Origin: Heterotrichella gracilis
Taxonomy: Eukaryota; Sar; Xanthophyceae; Tribonematales; Xanthonemataceae
Direction of reading: 5' to 3'
Length of the DNA: 64,000 nt
Assembly: GCA_032358255.1 (NCBI GenBank)
Contig: JAULBX010031260.1
Location: 109,761-173,760 of the forward strand
Shown: one piece after another, positions 12,501 through 23,337 of the stretch
Layout of the letters: each line of letters starts with the position of its first letter
Numbering within the stretch: position 1 is the first letter of the stretch
Translations under genes and position numbers: made by a program
The notes under the pieces: model-generated
What the model was told of the DNA's origin: nothing
The model's input: the letters and a program-made list of their open reading frames with translations, nothing else
The model's database searches: none

Positions 12501-14971
12501 AGGTCCATCTGGTCCGCCCTCACTCGCCCAATGCTTCCTTGCCTACGGCTGGGATGTCCCGCTGGATGATGAGGTTCTGGGCCTTGCCGCCGCTTGCTTG
12601 CAGCTGCTGGCTAGCGCAGAGGACCCAGCTGTTGAGATGACCGAGCGGGCAGCTGCGCAGCGACTCACGGGTGTCCTTGCCACGGTATGCGGAAGACAGG
12701 ATTGCATGGTGTGGGGCCAATGGTGGTGGGATGCATGCCACCTGTGGCATGCATTGAATTGGCATGACGTTCAAGCTTCCTTCATTTGCTGCACACAGTG
12801 GCCATAGCACACGTGTTCCCTGTAGATTCAATATCCATGTACCATAAGCGCTTGTTTCTGCACACACACACACACTTGCATACCATAGCTTCTATCTCTT
12901 GTTGCGTCAGGGCATTGTCACGCACTCACACAACCCTAAACCCCAAACCTTAAACCCTAATCCATATGATACAGGCCATGCAGAACGTGATGGCAGCAGC
13001 CAACAAGCCCAAGAGGCAAAGGAGCCCCAAAGGTGGCATGTCTCCCGACCCCATGTCCTCCCCTGACACCTCCCCTACCTCCCCTGCTGTACTGGGGACA
13101 GTGGGGTCCTCCCCTGGTGCGCCACCCTGTAAACCTAAACCGTATACAACACCACTGATGCAAATTGACTGAATTGGATGAACATCCAAAATCAAAGATG
13201 CTCTCGTCTGAAAGAAATAAATGCGATGTGAAAGCAACAACAGTGCAGCCACTGAGGGAAATTGTCATGAGATTAAATAGTTCATATGTGGACAAAATAC
13301 CTAAGTAGGGCATGCTAGGCATATACTGTTTGACGCTCACCATTGGTGCTCTTACAGGTGGCAGCAAAAAGAAAGGGAGCCCCGGCAAGCGGCGTGCCCC
13401 CCCAATCGCCATTAAGGACCAGACGTTGGAGTCCCTGGTGCTGCACTGCACAGGTGCACTGCGCTTGCTGGCCACAGTGGACGAGGGCAACGCGTTCCAC
13501 ATTGCCCACCACGCAGAGGCCATGGGCCACCTGGTGCAGCTGGCGGAGCGCTGCGCCCGGGAGAAGATCAGGTTCAATGCACAGTCAATACTAGGTACGG
13601 CATCTCACTGACAAAAATACACCTTATTTCAGTCAATACTAGGTACGGCATCCCGCTGACCAAGGTACACCTTACATAAGTCAAAGGTCCGACAAATAAA
13701 CACTTTGTTGATACGAAAATAGTAGACAGGAGGAATGCACTCTCTCTGACAACTCCTGATTCAGAGATCACCTGTTTAACAAACAGACTGGTATAAGTAT
13801 TTATATGCATTTTCCTTGCTCTCATTGTCCAGCATGTGCCTGCAGAGAGCGTCTGCATGCTTAAAGAGAACCAGGAGGCGTTGTCCCAGCTGGATGCGCC
13901 TGTGCCCCCTGCCTACCTGCCGGTGTCCGCCATGGTGCACATGGAGCCCATGCTGCATGACACACTCAGGCGCCAGCATGGCCTCATGGCGCTGGAGCCG
14001 ATTGGAACAGGCAAGGCCCGGGTTGATGCCATTGTTAATTACATAATCATGGTCATTGACAGTGAAGTGCTCTCCCTGCCTCAGGGCACCTAAGCTTTGA
14101 TAACATGATTGAACATTATTCATGTGTGCCGTGAATATATAACAGGAGTTTTTGTTGCCTGGTTTCATGGTAGGGGAGGCAGGATGCAGAACCCCAGTAC
14201 CTTTCTCATTGCTAAACGACGCGCATGTTCAAGGACAAGTTGTATAGGTAGGATATTTCCACTTTAAAATATGTTTGTTGCCTGCGCTGCAGAGCACCCA
14301 GCTAGCCGGCCTCAATCCGCCTGGCGCTCCGCCCGCGACCGCACAGCCAAGGCGCGCATTGGCACCAACGACACACAGCCATTGTCAAGCAACCCCAACT
14401 TAGGGCAGCTTCCAGGCCAGGTTTGCAACCACCCTAAACCCTGAACCCTAAAGATGGATTTTTGCACCCCAGCAGGAGCCAGCGGTCGACCCTAACCTCA
14501 AACCCTCAACCATGGTGCTGCCAAGCTTGCAGATATTCTATACCCTAAATCCTAAGTATAATGCTGCTTGCTCCCAGCCGCTCTAAACCCTAAACAACCA
14601 CCCTAAACCCTCGAAATCTGGCCTCATCCCTGCACTTGGTTCTGCTTGCTGCCCAGGTCCGCAGGCCTGGTTCCCAGACCCGCGGCAATATCACCACCAC
14701 CACCACCACCACCACCACCAGCGACAGTGAGATGCTGGCCCGCATGTCCTCTCAAAAGGTGCAATTTGCATCCACCGAAGGGCTGGAAGGGTATGCTGCG
14801 GCTGACGGCGCAGTGGGAGCGGATGATGCACACTTGCCCAGCGTGATGCGCCAGATGTCAGTGGCAGCTGGTGCCGGTGGGGAGCAGGAGCCAATGGCTG
14901 GTGGTGGGGACCGCAGGCAGAGCCAATTTGCGCGGAATCCCAGGCCAAGCGTGCTGAGACAGCCACAGTGA
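9516..14971 (+). CDS. Armadillo-repeat protein
   Basis: Thirteen exons: 9516-9596, 10017-10188, 10277-10575, 10727-10816, 11108-11408, 11794-11922, 12148-12291, 12488-12684, 12975-13116, 13358-13594, 13846-14010, 14293-14420 and 14657-14971. They join in one frame of 799 residues. Exon 1 runs straight into exon 2 as an ARM-type helix set: VATLVSCLKTG, then VDALLALWTYALG, then SGALAPSLAVL. The next exon continues it with LLNVLSSCDENRVQIA and VPIIINLLKD. ARM repeats form a superhelix that binds other proteins. A second helical segment lies around LESLVLHCTGALRLLATV (exon 10). The C-terminal 150 residues are low-complexity, with nine threonines encoded by an ACC run. The intron at 14011-14292 has a GC donor. 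Introns near 12940 and 14420-14620 carry CCCTAAA units. The subfamily is not recognised. Confidence 0.8.
13582..13674 (+). repeat. Tandem duplication across an exon/intron junction
   Basis: Two imperfect copies of about 45 bp, 13582-13626 and 13630-13674, each contain the last bases of exon 10 and its GTACGG donor. Splicing at the first donor (13595) keeps the reading frame with exon 11. Confidence 0.85.
14422..14615. repeat. Dispersed CCCTAAA motifs filling the last intron of the ARM gene
   Basis: At least five CCCTAAA-type units or pairs are spread over this intron (14421-14656), mixed with unique sequence. Confidence 0.8.
14694..14721 (+). repeat. (ACC)n microsatellite in coding sequence
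   Basis: The run encodes nine consecutive threonines in the last exon of the armadillo gene. Confidence 0.9.
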
Positions 14972-15702
14972 TTGGGTTCAGGGCGCAGATGGCTAGCTGT
15001 TCACCGGAGTGGTGCATGGGAATTGAACTATTTGCAAGAGGGAGTCTTGCATGCGTGTATGCCAAGACAACGTTGTGGATATTTATACCATTGTACGTCT
15101 TGGGAAAGTGGAAACTGTACTGCCTAAAAAGTGGTTGTGCACACCTGGCAGGGGGTGGCCACTGCCACATCTGATCTATGAGGATGCCAAGCACTGCAAA
15201 TACGCGTCACCGCCGGTTATTGCCTCCTTGTAATAACCCATGCTGTGCTGTGCGTCATGGTTGTTGTTGCACGCGCGGGGTGAGTTTGGAGTAGGCGCTC
15301 GTATTGTAAGCAGTGGACACGGGTGTAATGTTAACAGATAAACACGCCATGACCGCATTTCAAGTATTCAGAGCGATTTGGGCTGTCATGACAGGGAGCT
15401 CGAGGTGCACAGGGACAGCACACGTACGTTAAATTCTTGAGGGGGATTAGGGTTTGCTTTCTAGGGTATTGTTTTCAAGTTTGAAAAGGGTACCTGCCCG
15501 TTTTAACCTGCTGTAGGCCCCCCTGATATGCATGCACACACCCAAAAAAACGCATACCTTCAAAACTCTCTGGCACGCAGCCCAAAACAGTGTTTACAAA
15601 GAACCATTTGGACCTACACTGTAGGCTACAGCGCTGTCCTACGCAGTTCGCCACGTCCAGTACCACGTTGACTATTGAAGCAGTCAACCAACGCGCCCCA
15701 CT
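14972..15702. other. Intergenic region, ARM gene to F-box copy B
   Basis: This is the 3' flank of the ARM gene and the presumed promoter of F-box copy B. No coding exon, RNA gene or clear regulatory motif was recognised. Confidence 0.45.
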
Positions 15703-18700
15703 ATGGACCCATCGTCAAGCTTCCGTGGCTGGGCCAGTCTGGACTCGAACCTGCTGGCTGAGGTTCGATACTGCTGTCGCACGATGTGTGGATGCTGATG
15801 ACCCCTGCATTCCCCGGATGCATGCCATTGGGTCAACAACTTATTCAAGATTGTATAAAGCACTATCGAAATCGTTGGTGCTTTGCAGGTGGCAGGCCAC
15901 CTGCGCTGCTCAAGGAGTATGCACATGGTGTGCAGCCAGTGGCGTCGGGCCATGGCACAGGCTACAACCCACATGAAGCCACAAGAGCTCCATGCCGATG
16001 AGCTGGCAGCATCATTCCCCCAGCTACAGAGCCTGGACCTGAAGGACGCTGCGCGGGTGGGTGTGGACACAGGCGAGCTCCAAAAGCTGCAGAAATTGAG
16101 GTGGGTAACAGGGTTGGTCCTGTCAGTCCTTGTCTGACCACCACATAATCGGCACTGTTTGGCCTTGCGCTGCAGCAGTCACGTTGGGACCTGCCAGTGT
16201 CAGTATTATCCTGATACTGACTCAGTAAACGTGCCACTCCAGCTTTAGCACTGCTGGGTATAACGTCATACCGGTCCTGGAGCAAGGCTTCCCCAGTTTC
16301 AGTGGTGGCCAACCAGTCTTGCCTCTTGCCGCCGTGTTTTTACCCTAGCTATGAACCCTAACCCTGGTTGTTGTGGCACAGGCAGCTCAAGGCGCTGGAT
16401 CTGTCTTTTGCGGGCGATGTGCTCACTGCGCCCTGCCTGAGGGCCTTTGCTCGCTCCCTCACTGCACTGACTCGCCTCACCATGCGCCTCACACACTCCG
16501 TGCCCCTCACACCCGCGCTGGCCAAGTTTCCTGCACTGCAGCGGCTGGAGGTGGGGGGGGCAGCCGAGTACAAATACATGGACCTCACCATGTCAGACAA
16601 AGCTGTGGTTGTCCTTCCAAGCACAGTTGGCACTTCTGTAACGCTATGTATATATCAAGATCTCGTCTTTTATGTCTCATCTAGTCACCACCAGTCGTTA
16701 TACACAGGTCCAGCTAACGCCGGTCCCTTTGCTGCGTGCAGTGCTGCTTGGCCTGAGTGGCCTGACCCAGCTGACTTGCCTCAAGTTGAAGGGGCTGCGC
16801 AACGTGCGTACCGGTCTGGATGGCGTGTGGTCCCTCACAGGGCTGCAGGCGCTGCACCTGCCGGGACTGTCGGTGCACCCTGAGCAGGCAACTGTGGATG
16901 GCGTGCTGTGCGGGGTGTCCCGCCTCACAGCCCTCAGGGACCTCAACCTGCAATACCTGCGCAAGGGGGTGCGTACTACATTTCACTATCACCTTTTTCA
17001 GCTGCTTGAATGCAAGGTTTTGTTGCTGTCGCCCTGACAGTGAAGTGACAGGTGCAACATTTGAAAGCTTGGCTGTGCATGGTAGACAGGCAACTTCCAT
17101 GTGTGCTACCAGGGGTGTTAATATATAAACCACGAATTGCCAGCTCGTGGTTTATATATTAAACCACGAGCTGGTTAAATATATTAACTCCCCTGGTGCT
17201 ACTGGGTGAGCACCAATTGCCAGCTCCAATGTACTGTGCATAGCTTGACTTGCATCCTGTGGCCAATTGTTGTAAGAGTAGGCAGCAACTGTTGCAACAT
17301 CCGCACCAATCCAGTTACGTGGGGTGTCCCTGGTTTCACCCTTTGTGCCTTGGAGCGTAATTCGTTGGGAGAACTTTGTCCTTTGCGCCCCTCGTGCGGT
17401 TCTAAACCAGATGCGCCCTGTTGCAGATGGGTGCCGCAGCAGTCGCCTCCATTGGCCACCTCACCTGCCTGACCAGCCTGGACCTGTCAAGGGCACTGTG
17501 TGAAGCTGGCGGAGACATTGCGGTGGCCCGGGGGGGCCTCACAGCACTCACAAACCTCAGAGTCCTCAGGCTAGCCGACCACAGGTGGCAGTTCTGGAAT
17601 GTCCAAGGTGCGGTGGGGCAAGTGTGCTTGAATGCTCCTTGTGAGAGTAGGGACAAGGGCAATAAGATAAGAATAGGTCCTATTATTACCTTATTACCCT
17701 TAATAGGGATCACACTCTGAAGGGTTCAAGGTTTCCGGGTCGGTGCCAAGGGCTGCCTACATGGCATACATGTCAAATGCACCTTGGTCTCAGGTGCTGG
17801 TCAGCATGTACATGGCCAGAGCATGCGGCAATTGCAATGCATCTGCAATGTCCAATTATGCCTAGAGCTTCTTAGCCCACCTCGCTTTGCACCCTTCAGC
17901 TGCGTTGGAACTGCTGGCTCAGAGGTTAACGTTTGGCGCCATGTGCGCAGGCCTGGCTTGCGCAAGGCATGTAGGGCAGACCGCTGACATCGGCGCTGTT
18001 GTGCTGAAGGGGCATTCGGTCACTCGGGCTTGCCCTTTTTGGCATGTTGCTGATTGCAGTGGTGTGGGTGGGTGCATGCAGGGGCCCACAACTTTGATCC
18101 AGCGTTTCGCGACATCGAGCGGGGCCGGCTGTGCACCTCCCTTGTCAGGCTCACTGCCCTCACAGAGATTGACATAGTGGCAACCAACCACAACGAGTGC
18201 TTTGTGGACACTGCTGGACTGATGCAAGCCATGTGCGCCAGCTATCCCCACTTGGAGCGCATCAGAATCAACACCAGCAGTGGCGAACGGGGGTCAGCAA
18301 TGCCCGCATTGGCAGGGCTCGCTGCACTGAGGGACCTCACGGTCCAGGGTACAGAGGTTATCGGAACCCTGGCAGGAGGTCTCTCCCGGGGGTCCTGTCC
18401 ATTTGATGCTTCCCTGGAGGCGGTGTGTGGGCACCTCACCCACCTCAGCCTGGTGAACCTGGAGGTGAACAGCAGCCACATGGAACACATCAACAGGGCT
18501 TGCCCAGTGCTTCAATCCCTGTCCATCGGGCCTGGCTGCATCTGGGAGGGAGATTTTGAGGGCTTGAATGCGCTGCGTGGGGTGCAGAGCCTGGAGCTGA
18601 TTGACATGCCATTTGCCGGTGAGCTGGTGGGGTTTGTGCAGTTTTTGAGGTTGCTGGAGCCGCCTGCGAGGACGCGTGTGATGTGCCGGGAGTGCGCCTG

Positions 18701-18806
18701 CGATGACTTTGATGTGCAGCGATGCAGTGAATGCCAGCGCTGGCACACCTCATCCAGCAACCAGCTGCACTTGCTGCCTCACGATCCGCTGTGCCCTGGC
18801 TTCTAG
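15703..18806 (+). CDS. F-box-like / leucine-rich-repeat protein, copy B (one splice donor missing)
   Basis: Exons matching copies A and C are 15703-15762, 15889-16100, 16382-16602, 16742-16968, 17427-17607 and 18082-18806. Every exon is the same length as in copy C, and the sum would give 541 residues. It has the same domains: the F-box-like start SFRGWASLDSNLLAE, leucine-rich repeats, and a Cys tail with C-x2-C-x-C and C-x2-C. The defect is at the end of exon 3: where copy C has GACAAAG|GTGAGC, copy B reads GACAAAG|CTGTGG, so the GT is absent. Reading on into the intron stays open but enters exon 4 in the wrong frame. A GTATAT at 16648 has the right phase and could rescue the gene with about 15 extra residues. 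Either that site is used or this copy is an early pseudogene. The other exons show no stops. Confidence 0.7.
17110..17195. mobile_element. Palindromic MITE-like insertion (86 bp) in intron 4 of F-box copy B
   Basis: The ends are inverted (CAGGGGTGTTAATATA at left, TATTAACTCCCCTG at right) and the interior is largely self-complementary around the CCACGAGCTGG segments. It is flanked on both sides by the direct repeat GTGCTAC (17103-17109 and 17196-17202), as expected of a target-site duplication. CAGGG-type ends fit hAT-related MITEs, but the 7-bp flank is shorter than the usual 8 bp. It encodes nothing. Copy C lacks it at the equivalent place. Confidence 0.75.
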
Positions 18807-19683
18807 GGCCCCCACCCAGCCAGGTTTGGTACCAAACGGTTGCGGGTGTGTTGTACGTTGATGGTATTGTAGGGCCCCCATTCAGGTGGGTTTCAGAAAG
18901 TACCCATACTTCTGGCTATGCTGTTGCAGTATCCATTTTCAAAACAGTGGGTCCATATTGTTATTGTTTGCATGCAATTGTCACTTTGTAATTGGCATGC
19001 AGAGGTTGAAAATTGAACCAGGGCCCCTGGATGAGTGCTTTTTTATGCCTAGTACATAAGCGTAAACTGGTGCGGGTTAGGCATAGGTCATCGGGGTGTT
19101 GGGCATTGGACTGTAAGGCATTTCCATGTCCCTCAAGCTGCATACTGTCTCACTGGTCCACTCATAAAACAGTGCCCACAGTTGTGGCTGTGCTGTACAA
19201 TGGCATCGTGTTTTGCACATTATTTCCCTTGTCAAATCATACAGCCGTGGCGGGCATGGAGGCGCCAGGTTGATGCCCAGATAGCATGTTGTTGCAATCT
19301 GAGAGAAAGAGTGCAGATGAGGTGGCACTGCCTAATTTTAAATTTGAACCCTTAGCTTTTTGTTGGCTGCTGATTAGGGTTTTGACATGGGTTTAGGGTT
19401 GACGCTCGGACTCCGATCGGTGCATGAGCCCTCGTGATCACGACTGGTTTCGGACCAGGTACAAGGAACGTGTGACTTGGACGTTGGTTAAAAGTGACCA
19501 GCTACTTCGCTTCTTTATACATCTAAGGACATTGCAGTCCAAACTTCGAAAGTTTCACTCCTCTGGGACCATCCACGCATTCGTGACGTTCAGAGAGTCT
19601 TTCTCAGAAGTCAGTGACCGAGACGTTTAACCTCTCGGCAAGCCCTCCAACGGTGACGTCCAACGCAGGCTCCCACTTTCGAT
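18807..19683. other. Intergenic region between F-box copies B and C
   Basis: The first 150 bp match the 3' flank of copy C (about 22390-22525), for example the shared GTTGCGGGTGTGTTGTAC and GGCCCCCATTCAGG segments, so the duplicated block includes the 3' UTR. The rest, with a single TTTAGGG near 19390, must hold the promoter of copy C. No other gene is seen. Confidence 0.55.
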
Positions 19684-22363
19684 ATGGAACACGCTCCCAG
19701 CTTCCGTGGCTGGGCCAACCTGGACCCAAACCTGCTGGCTGAGGTATTGCTAACGGCTACTGGGACGCTCGCCAGTGTGACACAGCGTGAATGTTGCAGC
19801 CTGGATGCCACCAGTATGCTCACAGCGCATAGGACCGACCAAACCGTTGGTGCTTTGCAGGTGGCAGGCCACCTGCGCTGCTCGAAGAACATGCATATGG
19901 TATGCAGCCAGTGGCGCGGAGCCATTGCACAGGCTACAACGCACCTGGTGCCCACAAGGCTCCATGCAGATGTGCTGGCAAGATCCTTCCCCCAGCTGCA
20001 GAGCCTGGACCTGAAGGATGCTGCGCCTTTGGGTGTAGACATAGGAGAGGTCCGTAAGCTGCAGAAATTGAGGTGGGTGAATTTGGTCAGTGCTGGCAGA
20101 CCACCATAAACTTCCTTTGCTTGCAGTGCTGTCAGTTGGACCTGTGAGGATGAATAGGTGCCCCCTTTTGTTGCCAGGTTGCATTCATCTCAGTTCAAAA
20201 TTTTTAGAGCTTGTAAAACCGTTATACAATGTGGCGCCAGTGCGAGTGTAGACCCTAAACCTTAGCAATATACCTTAGCAATATACCGGGGTCCCTAAAC
20301 GTTTAACCTGGTTGTTGTTGTGCACAGGCAGCTGAGGGCGCTGGATCTGTCTGAAGCTGGGGATCTGTTGACCGCGCCATGCTTGAAGACCCTGGCTCGT
20401 TCCCTGACTGCATTGACTCGCCTCTCCATGCGCCTCACACACTCAGTGCCGCTCACACCTGCGCTGGCCAAGTTTACTGCGCTGCAGCGCCTGGAAGTGG
20501 GAGGTGCAGCCCAGTACGAATACATGGACCTCACCATCTCAGACAAAGGTGAGCTCCTGTACTTTCTTACTTTTCAGGCGTCACGGGTGGTGATACGATA
20601 TGTATGTAACTTTATGAAAATTACCAAAAGTTGATATTATCCTTGACAAATAATTTACTTCGTTTAGTCTCTTATGCATATCTGTATGCAACAAGATGTT
20701 ATCTTGCAGCATCTCATCTCGAGCAAGTAATATTGATACGCAGGTCCAGCTAACACCAGGTTTCTGCTGCATGCAGTGCTGCTTGGCCTGAGCACCCTGA
20801 CCCAGCTGACTTGCCTCGCGCTGAAGGGGCTGCACAACGTGCATGGTGGTCTGGATGGCGTGTGGTCCCTCACAGGGCTGCAGGCGCTGCACCTGCCGGG
20901 ACTGTCAGTGCACCCTGTGCAGGCGACTGTGGATGGCGTGCTGTGCGGGGTGTCCCGCCTCACAGCCCTCAGGGACCTCAACCTGCAATACCTGCACAAG
21001 GGGGTGCGTACAGACGCTAATTTGAAATTCCATTATTTACCACCTTTTTTCATGCATTTCTTGTTTTTTGTTTTGTTTTGGGAATGCACCTGTTGCGTGT
21101 GGCACAATGGTGGCAGAGCAATTTGCGGCCGTACATGAACATGCTATGTAATTTTTCCATTGTGACTGTGTTGCCTTGGTGCAGATGGTTGTTGGAGCAA
21201 TGGCCTCCATTCGCCAACTGAACCCTAAACCCTACTTTGGCCCCTGATGCAGATGGGGGCTCCAGCGGTTGCCTCCATTGGCCACCTCACCTGCCTGACC
21301 AGCCTGGACCTGTCAAGGGCGCTGCGTGAAGATGGTGGAGACATTGCGGTGGCCAGGGGGGCCCTTACAGCACTCACAAACCTCAAAGTGCTCAAGCTGG
21401 CCGACCACAGATGGGGTTTTTGGAATCACCAAGGTGGGACGGGGCTGTGTATGATCATGCTCTTCATACATGTTTAGAATCTGCTCAAGGTGGCAGGCCG
21501 GGTTCGGAGACCTCCTGTGGGAGGCCGAGGCTGCTGCTGGAAGCAAGGCGAGGATGCCCCCAGATTAGGGCTGCCATATTTGTAAAATCTAACCTTTAGC
21601 CTATTTGCATCGCTGATTGCTGTGGTGGGCGCATACAGGGCCTGATGGAGAGGTTGATGTAGAGGTTACCGATTTCCACCGCAACCAGCTGTGCACCTCC
21701 CTTGTCAGGCTCACTGCCCTCACAGAGCTTGACATCGTGGCCACCAACCACAACGACTTTTTAGTGAGCGCCGGACTGCTGGCAGCCATGTGCACCAGCT
21801 GCCCTCACCTGCAGCGCATCAGGAGCAACACCATTTACCCTATGGATGATTTGACAATGGGAGCCTTGGCAAGGCTGTCTGCACTGCAAAGTCTCACTTT
21901 GCAGGGCACAGATCTGCTTGGGGATGTTAGACAGTTTCTGGCACCCAGCTCCTGCCCGATTGATGCGTCGGTAGAGGCAGTGTTTGAACACCTCACCCAT
22001 CTCAGCCTGGTAAATTTGCAAGTGAACAGCAGTCACATGGAGCACATCAACAGGGCATGCCCGCAGCTTCAGTCTCTGTCATTCGGGCCTGGCTGCATCT
22101 GGGAGGGAGATTTTGAGGGCCTTGATGTGCTGCGTGGGGTGCAGAGCTTGGAGCTCATTGACCTGCCGCTTTGTGGCGAGCTGGTGGATTATGTACAGTT
22201 TCTGAAGATGCTGGAGCCGCCTGCGAGGACGCGGGTGGTGTGCCTGGGGGGCAACTGCGAAGACTTTGATGTGCAGCGCTGCGCAGTGTGCCAGCGTTGG
22301 CACACCTCATCCAGCAGCCAGCTGCACTTGCTGCCTCACGATCCACGGTGCCCTGGCGTCTAG
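19684..22363 (+). CDS. F-box-like / leucine-rich-repeat protein, copy C
   Basis: Six exons: 19684-19743, 19861-20072, 20328-20548, 20777-21003, 21253-21433 and 21639-22363, with phases 0, 2, 1, 0 and 1, giving 541 residues. Residues about 8-48 resemble an F-box (WANLDPNLLAE, then HMVCSQWRGAI), and residues about 60-490 are leucine-rich repeats such as FPQLQSLDLKDA and LTCLTSLDLSRALRE. By family logic it recruits a target to an SCF ubiquitin ligase; the target is unknown. All splice sites are canonical, so this is the reference member of the trio. In the Cys tail the first motif, C-x2-C-x-C in A and B, reads CLGGNC here and loses one cysteine, while C-x2-C and the final His and Cys remain. It is in tandem with copy B and shares its 3' flank, so the two arose by local duplication. 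Confidence 0.82.
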
Positions 22364-22545
22364 GGCCCTGGGCCCCACCCAGCCGGGGTGGGTTTTAAAT
22401 GGTTGCGGGTGTGTTGTACATTATTGTTTTTGCAGGCCCCCATTCAGGCGGGTTCCAAATAGTACCCATACGTCTGACTTTGCTTCCAGTTTCCACTTTC
22501 AACAGTGTCACAGTGAGTCCACAACGTTGTTGTTTTTGCACTTGT

Positions 22546-22599
22546 CACAAAGTTTGTCGTTGGTTGCCAACGACAAACTTTGTGTATACCGTATACACA
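22546..22599. repeat. Two adjacent perfect hairpins downstream of copy C
   Basis: Hairpin 1 has an 18-bp perfect stem (22546-22563 with 22567-22584) and a 3-nt loop. Hairpin 2 overlaps its end, with a 9-bp stem (22581-22589 with 22591-22599) around one base. They lie 180-240 bp after the stop of copy C, probably in or just beyond the 3' UTR. Confidence 0.85.
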
Positions 22600-22699
22600 T
22601 AGTGCTTGGGCTATAAGGCATGCTTTGATCGTTTTCTAATAAAACGTGAACGTGCACTGGCAGTGGAATGCTTCTCCATTACTGGTCAAGCAGTACTTA

Positions 22700-22766
22700 T
22701 ATAAGGCGGAATACTTATATATTCCGCCTTATAGGAATACTCGGTGAGCGCGCTCGTATTCCTATA
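22700..22766. repeat. Two overlapping inverted repeats
   Basis: TATAAGGCGGAATA (22700-22713) pairs with 22720-22733, and TATAGGAATAC (22730-22740) pairs with 22756-22766. The two stems share the TATA at 22730-22733. This could be a pair of short transposon ends or a structured RNA. Confidence 0.8.
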
Positions 22767-23337
22767 ATCCTTAAAAGCCAACTGTGCAATGATAATATGA
22801 TGTTTCTTTATTCTTGTCACCATGAATACTATATGTCTCAGACTTAAGGACCTATTGGTCATTCTCATAAAATGCATCATATGCTTTCTATCACTATAGT
22901 ATTCTTGTTGCCTAAACAGATGGGTTACCTATACAGTATAAGTAAATGGTCAAGCAAAACCTTGCAAACAAAGCAGAAGAAGTCATTGTGGCACACAGTG
23001 TGTCACCTTGCAGAAGGATAAATGAGACTGATTATCTTGTTCACCAGCAACATCTGCCTAACGCATGTGCTAGGACAGCATACATGCTAGTGCACGCGCA
23101 ATACAGGCAATGCCGCACATTAGAAAAAGTGAAAAGGAGAGAAGGTTAGCTAGCAAATCGACGCCTCCGGATCCACCAAAAGGTTGATACCACGCTGAGC
23201 TCTTATGGTGTCAGGTCCCATGCTTGCAAATGTCACTGCATGGCCAATGATGTAGGGAAAGCTCAGGTCAATCCGAAAGTTGATGACATAGAACAACATG
23301 AGTAAGGGCAAAATGCCATAATGGTCTCTATGTAGTC

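Larger units (their letters stand above)
22364..23337. other. Intergenic region between convergent genes, with hairpins
   Basis: This holds the 3' flanks of copy C (+) and the 12-exon gene (-). Several strong inverted repeats, listed separately, lie here. No coding exon is seen. Confidence 0.5.
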
